Below are positions 23,801-36,879 of a stretch of DNA of 64,000 nt, piece by piece. The position numbers and the translations under genes were made by a program. The notes beneath the pieces are model-generated. The model made no database searches, was not told the DNA's origin, and saw only the letters and a program-made list of their open reading frames with translations. The first letter of the stretch is position 1. Each line of letters opens with the position of its first letter. The DNA lies in contig OZ021721.1 of NCBI GenBank assembly GCA_963978545.1, forward strand, positions 101,729,366 through 101,793,365, read 5' to 3'. The DNA is from Linyphia triangularis. Lineage: Eukaryota; Arthropoda; Arachnida; Araneae; Linyphiidae.

Positions 23801-24746
23801 TAATTTTAAAATTTGTTTAATTCTTGATAGAATTAGGGTTTGTAGTACTTAATTTTTTAATAATTTAACTTACCTAATTTTATACATAAGTGCTAATACC
23901 ACATTGTAGTAAAATGTAAGTACTAAACTAAAAAGGGATGCACCGCTATTAAAAGTAAGTCTATGAACGGTGAAGCATTGGAAGAATAACATTAAAGATG
24001 TATTTTTAAAAAGCACACATTATTGCCCTTAATCAATATTAACAAATGTTTGTTTGTATTTTTTATGTTATACGTAATTTCATACTTAAAAAACATACAT
24101 CGAAAAGAAAATTTAATTAATTACCTAGTGAAAGGATAATGTTTGTTTATAAATATACCTTTGAGATTTAATTTGAGTAAAATAATAGATGTATATGACT
24201 ATTTTTATTAGTGTGATATTTAAATATCCGTTGTATTCTCTTGAAACCTAAACATTGGATTTAATTCATTAGGATTTATAATTAATTCTAAACAATATTG
24301 CAATACTCTGTAGTTGTTATAATTTTGATAAATTTTCGGCATACCGTTAGAACATCTGATTATCTTGATTAGAACCTGTCCACCTCTAAATAGAGAATGA
24401 ATAAATTATACTCACTCATACCCAATATCAACTCTTTTTGAGCTTGAATGATCCCCATAAAATATAAAATATTTCCTAGCATATGCAATGTTACAAACAC
24501 AGATAAACTGTGTTTATTTAATTTTTATTTCGAAAACATATCTTTGAATAATACAGAGTATTAACTGTTTGAACTAGATATTATGTTCGAGTACATATTA
24601 CAAAATTAAAGAATATATAATATTTCATCAGAAGTTAAAGACATTTTTTAATGCAATGGCAATCAATCTAAAAGAAAGATAACCAATAATCACATGTAAT
24701 ATAATAATACAAATCATCTCTATTCATTATATATTTCTATTTTCAC
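20861..24746. other. AT-rich DNA downstream of the gene, possible 3' intron or intergenic
   Basis: Almost 4 kb of AT-rich sequence with no ORF beyond 60 codons that looks coding. A short (AT)n run is at about 22832-22845. It may be intron if the donor at 20767 is used. Confidence 0.5.
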
Positions 24747-24748
24747 TA

Positions 24749-24951
24749 CACTGTTAAAAATTTTGTTCCACCTTGCACCAAAAATTGGTTCCCATTTAGC
24801 TGCCACCAACGTTTGGTGCTTAGTTTCACGATTTAATGGTGCAACCTCGGACCGTAAGCACCATTAAATCGCGAAACTAAGCACCAAATGTTGGTGGCAG
24901 CTAAATGGGAACCAAATTTTGGTGCATGGTGGACAATTTTTTTTAACAGTG
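24749..24951. mobile_element. 203-bp TA-flanked MITE, copy 2
   Basis: Same length and ends as the copy at 14043-14245, flanked by TA (24747-24748, 24952-24953). By eye I count three substitutions between the two copies over 203 bases. The hairpin arms are intact. Confidence 0.95.
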
Positions 24952-24953
24952 TA

Positions 24954-26950
24954 TATATTTATTTTTTTACCTGGAATTGAATATTTGACACAAAAACATA
25001 AATTTAGGCTTCAGCAACATAATTTTATAATATTCTTCAATATTTTGAATTCTAACTAAATAAATTTGGGTATACGCTAATATTAAAGCTTAAAATCAAT
25101 ACCTGTAAATGATTAACAATTGTCTGAAAGGAAAACTTTATTTAATAATCTATAGTTTGCTACATAAAAGGCTGCTATGAACAATTACAAATTATATACT
25201 ATAAACCTAAAGTACATAATTCCCTTTTATTCTTTACTATCTTCACAAAACTAAGCAACACATAATTAAAATTGCATCAGCTTAATACATGATCTTTTGA
25301 AAAATGTATGAAACTAGATAAAAAAGGGACATATATAAAGGTTTTATGGATCTACAAAAGAGTAAATAATATCTAATATCAACCACCAATCGCATATTTT
25401 TTTTAAACAAATGTCTGAAGCAGTAACTGTTTTATTAATCGTTTTGATGGTTTAAATTTATTACCGACGTCATTTCGATAAGTTTTGATCATCATTTAAT
25501 TTTCACAGACTATTTAATACTCAAGTTACATTTAATAAAAAGTTCGTATCATAAAACTGTCTACAAAATTATAATCGAAAAGTATGAGATTTTCAAATAA
25601 AAAGCTGCTCAATATTAGAAACATTTTTATAAAGACTTGAAAATTTAAAAATTCCACACTAAATATTACGTTGTTAGAGAAAAGAAAAAAGCATGAATAT
25701 TCATATGAGTTCATCAGTACGCTTGCTAGACAATAGACTTTATTATACGTTGATGCACATGAGTGAGTAACTGTATTAAAAACTTATATACATTTGTATA
25801 AACAAAAAAGTACACCGCCAAAAATATACATAAATAAATATTTAAAATTTTATTTTATTTTGCATGATCCGAGTAATAATGCTGTTTTGTTACCTTTCAA
25901 TTTCACTATAAAAATACATAGCCTTATACATTTTTACAAACTAAAATTCGAATCATTCAAATGACTTTTTTCAATTGAAATATCTACTTTTGTTAGACGA
26001 CTATGTATGTAGAATAGCAGATGTAATATTTTAGATTTAAAAATTAACATGTTATCACAAGTCATAATTGTCGATAATTCACCAACTATATATAGCTTTA
26101 CAAAATGTTATTAAATGTTCATATGATACACAATGTACTTTTAGAAAACAGATTACCTTCCTTTCATTGAATAATTTTAATACCATATTTAAAAAATTTA
26201 AATTACATTCTAAAAATATTAAAGTTGGGTTCATATCACTATTTTCTTCTTTTCAAATGGAATGTGAAAAAATGTGGATAAAAAATTTGCGCGTTCCTTA
26301 AAAATCCTTATAAGTTACGAGTAATTAAAATCATAACGTAAAAAATAAATCTTTCTACTTTTCTGAAATTTAAAAAATGCAATATAAAATGGCATTCCCA
26401 AAGCATAGTTTAATTAAAATGAACTGCTATAATTATTATATTTGCCTAATTAAAAACTTTTTTAGGATTATCAAATGGCAGGGAAGTCAAATAAATATTT
26501 ATTGAAATACTTCAAAAGCCAAACATTGTGAAACTTAAGAGTTTAATTAAGTGTTTTTCAGGTTATTTATAAGGATTTCTTTTGTTTTGTTACTGTACAA
26601 AAAGCTTTTCATTGAACCCAATACCTAATTTTACTTGATGTTCTCGAAAAGCAATCAGATACTTTTTGGACGAAAGGGTAAAACAGATTATCAAATTTCT
26701 TTATCTAATGAGATTAATTGAAGGATATTTAATACAGATGTTGACAACACCAATTACTTCCTTTATTTTTTTTATTAAATAAAAAGTTTGTACTTCATTT
26801 AGACAAAGTTATGTACGAACAACATCATCCATATTTTTACCCTATGTTTATTAGCGCAAAAGTTTACAATCCAATCAATCAATACACGAATGAGTTGAAC
26901 TAGACTACAACATGTAATTATACATTATTGTTAAATATTTTATAAAAATA
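24954..26950. other. AT-rich intergenic DNA, no gene seen
   Basis: AT-rich, unique by eye. The frames at 25532-25714 (-) and 26068-26301 (+) are hydrophobic or AT-biased and unsupported. Confidence 0.55.
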
Positions 26951-28080
26951 AATTAAACTGTTGAGTTTCTTATTAACCATTAAATGTATCACAACACAAT
27001 AAGAGTAGTGGATCAGGATCAGTAGTTTCTGAGAGTCCTAACAAATTGTTCATAAGTATAGGAAACTGTGTGTCTCGAAAGTTTTAAACCCAATGGATGA
27101 CGATTCTGTATGTTTTTAAGGCAATAATAGTTTAAAGTATACTTGGAAATAAGCATATAATATTTAAGGCAATGATTCTGTATTTTATTAAATCAATAAG
27201 AAAAGAGTTTGCTAGGCAATAATTATATAAAGGTGATATTATCAAAATTAAATTATAGAGTTTCTTATTAACTCTTAAATGTATCACAATAAGAACCTTG
27301 GATACTAATTTGTAGTATCTGAGAGGTCTAACAAATGGCATCTAATTCTAGGAAATCATGTGTCTGGATGGTTTTCAAACCACTGAATATTGATTACGTA
27401 TGTTTGTAAGGCAGTAATAGAATCACGCCTCCCTTTATTTTTATTATTTCAAACATACGTAACATAATTCTATTGTTTAAAATTAGACTATGTGTAAAGA
27501 TACATAGTGTACGATAATATTTAGTAAGTTTTTTGGTTTAATTTACCATCGTAGTACTTTGGTAGAGTTATTTAGGAAAGGGAGAGCGTGCTAACTAATC
27601 CAACAATGTCGTGCAATTTTTTTCTAAACATACATATAATAGGTCGTGTTAAATGTCTTGAGGACCTAGACCTAACAAATAGTTAGTAGTTCTATTGGTT
27701 GCGTGTCTTAAAGGCTTTCAAACCAATATAAAATGATTCTGTACATTTGATAAGCAATAGTAATAATAATGTTTCTCTGTATTATTAACTATTTCAAATA
27801 TACGTAATATAATGCTATTTTTTTTAAATATGGCTATTAGTTGTGGTAAACAATGTACCATAGTGTAGAATAGTGTTTTTTTAAGGTTTGATTGGTTTAG
27901 TACTGTATTAGTTTAGTTAGATATATTAAGGAATAAAGGAGTCTACTAATTTACTCAATAATATCATCCACAAATTTTTTAAAAACAAATGGGTTTCAAT
28001 ATAAATAGCCATATATTTTTCTAGACTTTTGCTAGTTAAATGAGCATATAATGGGAAATGTTAAATGTTTAGGGAGCATT
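26950..28080 (+). repeat. Diverged tandem repeat, ~300-390-bp period, about three units
   Basis: Recurring words mark units near 26952, 27245 and 27640: GTTTCTTATTAAC with AATGTATCACAA, then CTAACAAAT, GTGTGTCT, TTTTAAACC or TTTCAAACCA, and GATTCTGTA. Downstream parts at about 27450-27560 and 27790-27900 also match (TTTCAAACATACGTAA / TTTCAAATATACGTAA). Divergence is high. The 69-codon frame at 27132-27341 lies inside. Confidence 0.65.
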
Positions 28081-30166
28081 AGAGATATAGTGGAGTTAAA
28101 ATTTCACCCCTCATCACTATAATAAGATGTTAAATTTAAACTTTTAATTTTAAGAATTTATTTTAAATTAATTTATTCATAGTATTCATTAATTTAATGT
28201 TTAATACGTAAGAATTTTTAGAATTAAAGAACCAGTTCTGACAGTAAATTTTATGAGATGAGATAGATCGTATTGGTAAAAAAAGCATGATTTGAAAATT
28301 TTAGTTAACTAATAACATTATTCCTTCCATGGAAGCATGTATCAGTGTATTGTATTAATACAATGGTTATTTCAATATGATTTATAATAAACTTATAATA
28401 GTAACTTGAAGTGAAATAAATATTTTAATTACTCAGGAAATTATAACAAATATTAATTTACAATTAACAAATTTTCAGTTTGTATGTATTTTCAACATAT
28501 ATGGAAAATATATTATTATCGTGTTACATAAAAATAGGTTTACTTCCCTTTTTCTGCAACTTTTTTACAACTCGGTCATAAAAAATTACATTTTAAATTA
28601 TTTCTAAATATCCTAAGTGTCGCACAAAAGAATCAGTTAACCATCTTAATGGAATAAGTATGAGATTTATTTTTCATTCGATGGATAAATATCGTCAATA
28701 TTTCACAAATACGTTATAAATAATACGGTTAATGTTTTCAATTATTTTAATGCCTGTCAATACAGTACATGTTATAATTTATATGATATAATTTGAGATG
28801 AATTATGCATGTAGTTTACTAATGAATAAAACCTTGATCGTACTTTTTTTATGATTGCTTTTTAGTTGTTATTAAAAAAGAAATAGAATTAAACAGAAAA
28901 CTAAAAAATATGGTAACATCAGTTTTTTGAAATAAAAAGTATTTACAAATAACACTAAGATATCTTAAAAATTTAGTTGAAAGAAAAATTGAGATTTTAC
29001 ATAGTATATTTATATTTTTTATGAATTAAAGCCTTTTCTTATTAAGTACAATTAAATAGCAAACTAAAAAAATACCAAGAATTCTTCCAACTAATTACAA
29101 AGAAAATCATTGTAAAAACTGAGCTTATTTGTTTCAAATTCTTCGCTTAATATAACTTCGGAATTTCATTAAGTCTGTATTTAAATAAAAGAAATATTTT
29201 AAACGACTCTACTGAACATGACTGAACAAGTAGTCTATTAATTAAATGATTTTGTCGTGAATGGAAATAATAAAGATTTAGTTAGCACTCACAAGAACAT
29301 TTTAAAATGAGGCACGTGGAATATATCTAATTAAAATATTATTTGATATCTTTCGATTAATTTCTGTAATAAAAATATATAATTATTTGAGTCACACAAT
29401 AGAAAAAATACAGCAATAAAAGTAGGAATTCTGAATAAAAATTTTACCAAATTTATTTAAACTTGGCACTCAAATTTCTCACCAAATCTTTGAAAACTTT
29501 TACATGTTTATCATAACTTATTCTTTGGTAAAAATCTTTCAATAGAGTTTTTATGTTATCAAGTGAAATTAATGTGAAGTGGACTTTTGACATTTTTTTT
29601 TAACATTCTATCTTAACTAAAGTAGTCTAGTACAAAGTTAGAAGAATTGGTAAACAGCAAGATTTTCTTTTGATCTTTTTAAGCTTTCGTCGCCCCAATT
29701 CTAAAGCCATTTTAATCATGTGTCTTTTTCTTGAATCTATTTCAAATATTCAGGGAAGTTCTTCTGGGGATTCAGATTGAGTTTTAGAAGTTAAATGTCT
29801 TTTTAAAGGAAATAAATTGAAAATCCATTTAAGTTGTTTCAGTTTATAATTCGTGTCTGCTCCCTAAATTAAACTTTAAGTCTAAGTTTACAAGCAAAAT
29901 GTTTTTTTTACAAAAACTTTTTTGACCGGGTTATTGTTTTTAAATATTATGCCACTAAAATATTTAAATTCACACAATTATGAGTAACGTGAATTTTCTA
30001 AACATTCAATATACAATACAAAAAGTGTTTTAAAATATTTGCTCAAGCAATATAATTTTCTTTAATTACAAAGATATTAAAAAAGTGTTACCGTATTAAA
30101 ATACATTTTGCTATTAAAATTGTTTTATTTAAACTTTGCGTAACATAATAAATATGATTTTCATCA
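28081..30166. other. AT-rich intergenic DNA, no gene seen
   Basis: No coding, RNA or terminal-repeat signal that I can support. Confidence 0.55.
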
Positions 30167-30170
30167 TTAA

Positions 30171-30396
30171 CCCAGTATAGGCAAATTTTTAAATGGATAA
30201 ACAGTTGTTATTTTTAATTTTTACTTTGTTTATTTAAATCATTTAAGGTAAATTCGGAATTTTTCAGATTTTTTGTGATATTATTTTTATGATTTTTAAA
30301 AAACCACTAATTGGAACCACAATCGTAATTTATCAGTAAAGAAAAAAATAATTAAAGTTCGATTGGCAAGCTTTCTTGCCGACCACCTTTAATGGG
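30171..30396. mobile_element. piggyBac-like MITE, copy 1
   Basis: 226 bp flanked by TTAA (30167-30170 and 30397-30400). Termini are CCCAGTATAGG and, on the complement, CCCATTAAAGG; TTAA plus a CCY start is the piggyBac signature. The sub-terminal motif GGCAAGCTTTCTTGCC is palindromic. A related copy in reverse orientation lies at 49566-49794. Confidence 0.75.
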
Positions 30397-30785
30397 TTAA
30401 CATCAAACATTAATATCAAATATACAATTTTTAAATGCATTTTGTATAGATGACACGATGCGCTTGTTAAAGAAAACTAGAATGAAATTTTACTACACAG
30501 ATAAAATTCTTAGCATATAAATTATACATGAGCATTTTCGCATTTGATTTTTACAAAACCTCTAATTGGAACCACAATCGTAATTTATTAGTAAAAAAAA
30601 AAAAAATTTGGATTGGCAAGCTTTCTTGCCAACCGTCATTTAATGGGTTGACATCAAACATTAATATCAAATATACAATTTTTAAATGCATTTTGTATAG
30701 ATGACACGATGCGCTTGTTAAAGAAAACTAGGATGAAATTTTACTTCACATATAAAATTCTTAGCATATAAATTATACAACATGA
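30291..30785 (+). repeat. Tandem duplication, 255-bp period, two units
   Basis: Unit 1 is 30291-30545 and unit 2 starts at 30546. Both contain TGGAACCACAATCGTAATTT and GATGACACGATGCGCTTGTT. Unit 1 begins inside the piggyBac-like MITE, so its right half was duplicated; in unit 2 the terminal TTAA has decayed to TTGA. Confidence 0.92.
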
Positions 30786-30789
30786 AAAT

Positions 30790-33290
30790 TTTCGGAACTT
30801 TCATGACTAAATATTCACGCTTAAGATATTCTGCAAACATCCTGAAAATCTCAATTTTTCCAGATTTATAGTTTTAGAGGACTAATATTATTTTAGCCTT
30901 CTTCCATGGCTGCAAGTTTTACGAAAAGCACATATTCTCTTTCTCTGGAAGTTCGCTACACAGGTCGCTGCGCAGAATCAATATAAATGACTCTTTATCT
31001 ATTTATCCAACAAGAATGATAAACGGCTTTTGGAACACATTCGACAAGATCGTGTAGCGTTCAGGATTTAAAGGTATCATGAGTCGTCTTACAATAAATT
31101 ATTGAGGAAAAGTAATTTTTTGTTTATACTTTATTTCTTGAAATAAAAGCTTCAGACTCAAGAAAATGCCTCAGGTTCTTCACTTACAGAAATGTTACTA
31201 AGGTTAAACAAAAAAAAACCTTAATATATACGGCTTATTTTTTAGCTCTGATTCTGACGTATAATTTTGATATTAAATTGAACTCGACAATGGTTTAATA
31301 AACTATTGAATTTTTATTTTCTGTCCTGTATCTTAAGAACTACAATAAGAGTAACATTTCAAAATCATAAATAAAAGTAAAAAATATTTTGAAAATTTTA
31401 CGTTCCATTTCAATTTTTTTTTTTTTTTAAATTTTGATACTTGTGCACAGTTGTAAATATTTACAATCTTCTCTCCACGTTCTTACTTTTTAAGTCATTA
31501 ATTAATTGTTTTATCTTATTATTTTATAACTTTAAGCTCAATGTACCAGTACACGTTGGAAATATTGAATTTCAATGAAAATACGCCTCCCCCCCCCCCT
31601 CCTAAAATGTTCTCCAAATCAGTGGCTTTGAAATTACACCATTTTATTTAAGAAATTCAAAATATTTTTTAAGTTACGTTCATTATGGTAAAGGTACACA
31701 GCGAAAAATTTTGGTTTTGTTTTTCACTCAAGTTAGGGTTAACGAAAGTATTTATAATGAGCTAAATGTATATCCCTAATAATAGTTATTTATGTATTTT
31801 TTATAATTTAATAATAGTTTTAACAGTTTCAAGTGTAAATGAATCGCAACATGGTATAACTGTAGCTTTAACTGTAATGTACCAACGGCATCAAACTGTG
31901 TTTTGTCTCAAAAATCTGGATTGAAAACTTCAAACTCAATTTCTGAAGGACTTGTTTTCGTCACTGTAAGACTTTATTCTACTGGTGATAGCTTCAGTTT
32001 AAAGTAACCAATTTAAAAAAAAATATATGATTTCAGAGCAGAGGTCCTACTACATTCATATATACATCTGAAATAATTAATTTTTAAACTTGCATTTTAT
32101 GAAAAAAAGGCGCTTTGTTTAGTGTTTACTAAACAAAATTCTGTAATTAAAAAACTATTTAAGTTAGAATCATAATACTAGTAGGCTAACTGTGAAAGAT
32201 CAGTACTTTTGGCTTGCAACAAAAATTAAAATTTTATATTAATTACCATTAAAGTTATGACCGGTATCGTTAGACACTAATTAGTTAATTAAATTTTCAT
32301 TAATTAAATAAATTTGCTTGTTTAATTTTTTTTCTCATGCAAATATGTTAGTTTGGATTAGGGAAGTGTGCAAAATTTTGTTAGTGTGGAAAAAAAATCC
32401 AATTTGTACTGGTACCTTACGAAGTTTACTTTATGTAACTTAAGTACAGAGTTTAATTTTGAAATTAAATTGCACTTGAAAAGACTTTTAAATACTTTTA
32501 ATTTGCGCATTCTCTCCCATGAGTCATGAGAAATACAATAGGCTTAACGTTACATAATCAAAAATGAAAATACAAACTATTTTGAAAATGTTTCTTTTAA
32601 ATTGTTTTTTTTTTGCATTTTTCTGCTTTTACGCTGATGCAGATTTGAACTTTGTGTCTTTAATTGTTTTATCGCACGTTTCGAACTTGTTTAGTCAATA
32701 GTTTAATGATTGATCTTGCTATAACTCTAAATTTAAGAAGCTAATAAAACTTGAATACAGCTAAACATAATATCTAATATTAGAACAGATAAGTTTTTTT
32801 GGATGTTTCTGTAGAGTTTATTCCTAAGTAACATAGAAAATGTTTGTTGAATCGATTAAATATCCATAATACATGACAAAGATAAGTTTTTGGATATTTC
32901 AGTAGTGTTTATTGCTATATGAAAAAGAAAATGTTCTTTTAATCGATTTAATGTCCACAATGCAGAATGGTTTATAGTACACTGGTCATGACTTTGTTCT
33001 TTTGGTATAAAGTCACGCCTTTTTGAAAAGAACTAGATTTTTAATGCTTATTTTTTTAATTTAGATTTTTTTTTTTAATTCAATGAATAGAGAATTGAAT
33101 AATTCTAAATTATTTAATAACTTATAATTTGTTAGCAATGTAAAAAAATGGTAATTTTGCGCAAACCTAAAGCTTGTTTCTTTTACGTATTATTTTAATC
33201 AAGGCAATTGTTCTCACTCTAGATTGTAGCTTTCGTTTGAAATTTTAATATCAAGAACGCGACTACATACTGTATTTCTTAAACTGATCA
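30790..33290. other. AT-rich intergenic DNA with minor repeats
   Basis: Holds a C-tract (about 31588-31598) and a two-unit tandem repeat of 93-bp period (32787-32879, 32880 to about 32972; shared word AGATAAGTTTTT and AATCGATT). No gene is seen. Confidence 0.6.
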
Positions 33291-33293
33291 TAT

Positions 33294-34010
33294 TGTTAAG
33301 AATTTTTGTATATTTGTAAATATTTCGTAGTGTTAATTTTGTAAATAGGAAAATTTATGTACATTTCGCATAAGGCAGTGCAATAGTTCGTCTTAACTTT
33401 GCTTCCCTGCAATATGCGTCTTAATGCTTGATAACGAGTTTTACAGAGATAACGCTGGGAAGCGAGTTTTACAAGGATCAGGGCATTTAACATTATGGTA
33501 ATGGCAATCTCGCCAATTTGGCGAGATAGAGCCAAGTTGGTGACGGCTTTGGCGACTAATTTTTGACGCCAAATTTATTGAGAAATCGCCAAATGTCGCC
33601 AAAATTGTCGACCATTTGGTGACATTTTCGGTCCCCATGTATATGTATAGGACTTTTCGACTACGATCTGGAAAGTTCTCCAAATATCTAACTCTAGAAG
33701 TTTTAAGAAGGTTTGACTCCTATATAAAGCCGGCCGTGAGTTGAGTTAGTCGGTTGAGTCACTGAATTAGTTGAGTCCCCCTAATGTATAAAGTGTAAAT
33801 AGTTATTAAGACCATGGTCACATGTGTATATAAATTTTTATGTTTATTGTTTATTTATTTTCAGTAATGTTTCTGTCTTTCTGCACATACATTAGTAAGT
33901 TTAGTAAGTTTTATAGTTTAGTAATAAACACAGAGTGTTTGCTATTGCTTTGAAAGTAAGCTTTCCTTTCACGGGAACTGTACTGCCCGGGACGTGCAGT
34001 CCTTGGGAGG
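33294..34010 (+). mobile_element. LTR retrotransposon remnant (LTR plus polypurine-like tail)
   Basis: The sequence begins TGTTAAGAATTTTTGTATAT. It has a TATA box in CTATATAAAGCCGGCC (near 33720), a downstream AATAAA near 33922 and then GGGAGGGGG near 34006, which resembles a polypurine tract. Order and motifs fit a Ty3/Gypsy-like LTR followed by the last few internal bases, with the coding region and second LTR missing. The exact 3' LTR edge and a target duplication are not visible. The upstream half is full of GCCAAAT/TTGGCGA words in both orientations. Frames at 33296-33683 (-) are shadows. Confidence 0.7.
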
Positions 34011-34117
34011 GGGCAATGAATTTTAAATTTGTTCCCTAAGTTTTATGTTTACGTTCAATAACAACAAACAGATGTAACGTGGCTGTTCAAAATATTTTTT
34101 TAATGAATAGGTGCACT

Positions 34118-34167
<50 letters not shown>
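34118..34167. repeat. (AT)n microsatellite
   Basis: About 48 bases of uninterrupted alternating AT. Confidence 0.97.
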
Positions 34168-34168
<1 letters not shown>

Positions 34169-35527
34169 CCGAAAATTGAAATTATTAATATCGATTACAA
34201 CTGAGCTTGGTAAAATTTTAAAATATTCATACAAAATTCGTAATATCCCAACAATAGTTCCCAAATTGAAAATGAAGTTCTGAAATTTCCTTCATTTCAG
34301 AATAGTTTTTTCTTTTATTTCCCCTCTAAAAAATAACATTATAACCGATCACCAACTATGTTCAATATTTATGATGAAAGAGGATGAGTGATTTTGAATA
34401 GATAAATCACGCATCACAAGCTCATTTCATTTCATAAATTCCCTTGTTTAAATATTTGTCTAATCTAATAAATCTTTGGATTAGAATTTTCTATTGAATA
34501 AGTTCCTCTCGATAAATATGCTGACTATTTATTTTAATGAGAACCTAAAAATTTATTACAGCAGCTGCCTGAAACGGGAAAAATTTCCCCACTTATTTGA
34601 TTTTCCATATCATATTTCAGACACTTTCTCACGTAATTAAATTTAATGAGAAATTTTTTTAGCTTGAATGGACTCGCTTAGCATATTCAAGAAGGCATTT
34701 ATTACTGAAATTGAAAGGAAACTTTTCCCAAATGAAAAGCCATTACTTATTTTGCACTTTTGGCTTTGGAAGGGAAAAAGTTCAAAATCAGTGCTTTAAT
34801 TTTAGGGAAATGTGTACTTCGAGTAAAATTCAAACTTGATTACTATGCTGAAACAAAACTGAAATGCAAATATTGAAACCTCGCTTAATAACATAACACT
34901 TAAAAAATACTTATAATGATCAAATTTCTTTATGCAGTTAAATCAGTTTATTGATGATAAATATATTTTTTTGCACCTTTTTAATATCTTTTACTTATTT
35001 AATATTTAATTTTTGTAACATCTATAATTTACTTTATGCTTGAACACCATTAAAGAAGTTGAACTTATCGTTTAAAGTAAAAAGGGGAACTACGTTGCAT
35101 AATTTAGTTTGATTCTTGTGGAAAAAACTTTTTTGTTGAGTGTACTAGTGGGGCTTTCACATTTAAGATTGCTTATAGGACTTGCTTTTTTGGAATTTCA
35201 TCAGAGTTAGATATTATATTCTTTCGCTGAGAAATACAAGATTAAATGGTGATTATTTCCATTTTATATAGTGATGCCATATACTCTTTACTATCAAAAC
35301 TTTCAAAATATTTTGGATTATTTTTTATTTTTTTAACTTCGATTTTTAAATAGCACAATGTGCAATTGCAAATAAACTATTCATCAGGAATGGATGCTGT
35401 TATATTATTTATTAATTTCGGTTTTGCTTAAAGGGATCGAAATTAATCGTCAAAAGACATCACTCAGAAATGATGCATAAGATAATGTGTTGCAAATAAT
35501 TTACTTACTTCTTACTTTTCTTAACAA
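34168..35527. other. AT-rich intergenic DNA, no gene seen
   Basis: No coding or repeat boundary signal recognised. Confidence 0.55.
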
Positions 35528-35539
35528 TATACCTATATA

Positions 35540-35993
35540 ATGTATTCCCATTGGAACTCGGTTGGTTGGTTGTATTCAGATTATCTGGCGCCGTCAGCAA
35601 CACGAGGGCTATAATGCGCCGAAACATTCGTCATTAGACAAGCCAACATACATTTACAAACACCCATGCCAACACGGGACTCGAACCCGCAACCTCGCGG
35701 TCTAGAAGCTAGCACGCTAACCACTATACCGTTTGGTCGGCCATTGGAACTCGGATTTAGAATTATCTAGTATTTTCTGGTGTTTGCGGGATGCGCCTTG
35801 AATCGTCGAGCGTCACCGGGAAACCTATAAAAGCTTCATACTTCGGTTTGCCCCGCCATTTGGATTAAGTAACTCTTTGCACTACCCAAACGTCAACCCT
35901 CACCTTCCCTCTCTTGTCTCTGGAAATAAACTTTTGGTTTTTACTTGAACACGACTAGCTTTCTCATAACGGTCCTTACACCCAATGTACCGT
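35540..35993 (+). mobile_element. Solo-LTR-like sequence interrupted by a SINE
   Basis: Without the SINE this is about 260 bp. It starts TGTATTCCCATTGG, carries TATAAAAG near 35827 and AATAAA near 35925, and includes GGTCCTTACA near 35990. These are the start, promoter, poly-A signal and CA end expected of a short LTR. A 12-bp direct repeat, TATACCTATATA, flanks the block (35528-35539 and 35994-36005); that is longer than normal LTR target duplications, so the exact boundaries are uncertain. Confidence 0.5.
35562..35740 (-). mobile_element. tRNA-derived SINE (family 1), copy 2
   Basis: On the minus strand the head reads an A-box-like GGTTAGCGTGCTAG and the B-box GGTTCGAGTCC; the tail contains CAACCAACCAAC. 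A perfect 14-bp target duplication, CCATTGGAACTCGG, sits at 35548-35561 and 35741-35754. Confidence 0.96.
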
Positions 35994-36153
35994 TATACCT
36001 ATATATTATAAAAGCACTGAAAATGATCAAGTCATAACCCACTTCTACTCACCTCTTTAAAAAGATGAAACTTTTAACTTAAATATTTCTTACACAAAAA
36101 TAAATTTAATAATTTGTCACCTTGAATATCAAATAGTATTCTATTTCAGTTAA

Positions 36154-36874
36154 GGTATACATATACATTGGGAATTGCGAAATTTGATTCAAGTTTGCGA
36201 TTTTGTTTTTATGTTTTAAAATATTCCCGAATTCATTGCCATTAAAATTATACCATTTTCTTTCTGAGAGTCAAATTACTTTTTAAATTACAATGGGTAT
36301 TGTGAACTTGTTTTTTATCACGTTCATTAGTGTAGTAAACTTTAAACGCGTTTTCTGAAGAATGACATTTTGGTGTTATATGATTTTACACCAACGGTCA
36401 TTACTTCATAATAAATGGTCCGATTTACAAAATTCTAGTTTTGTTTTGTAGACAATAGTTGTGAATGTGTTTCCTATTGAGAAATTAATATATATTGCTA
36501 TAAACACATTTTTATGCATGTTTTAATCTTAATTTTTTGTTTAAAACTATGTATTTTTGTTAACTTTTTATTTTAAAACTTATAATTAAATGAATATTGA
36601 AGCCAAATTCAAAATTCTCCATTGGAACATGCGTCAATATAATATATTTTATTTGTAGTAAAAGTCATACCTCTAAGTTAATTACAAGTTAATTTATGAA
36701 TGTTCTAATAATGTCCTAAATAGTCACTTTAATTGCAATTAGCTCATTAAAAAATTGACGGGAAAAAAAGTTTATATATAAAAATGTATAATTTTTAATT
36801 CTGATATACTGCCAAAAAGTTTGAAATTATAATTTAAAAATTAAAGAAAATCATCTCAATTGTATATTCATACC
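36154..36874 (+). mobile_element. TTAA-flanked element, family A, copy 2
   Basis: 721 bp with TTAA at 36150-36153 and 36875-36878, starting GGTATACATATACATTGGG. It is in the same orientation as the copy at 2293. It retains the family words ATGGTCCGATTTACAAAAT and GTGAATGTGTTTCC. Confidence 0.92.
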
Positions 36875-36879
36875 TTAAA

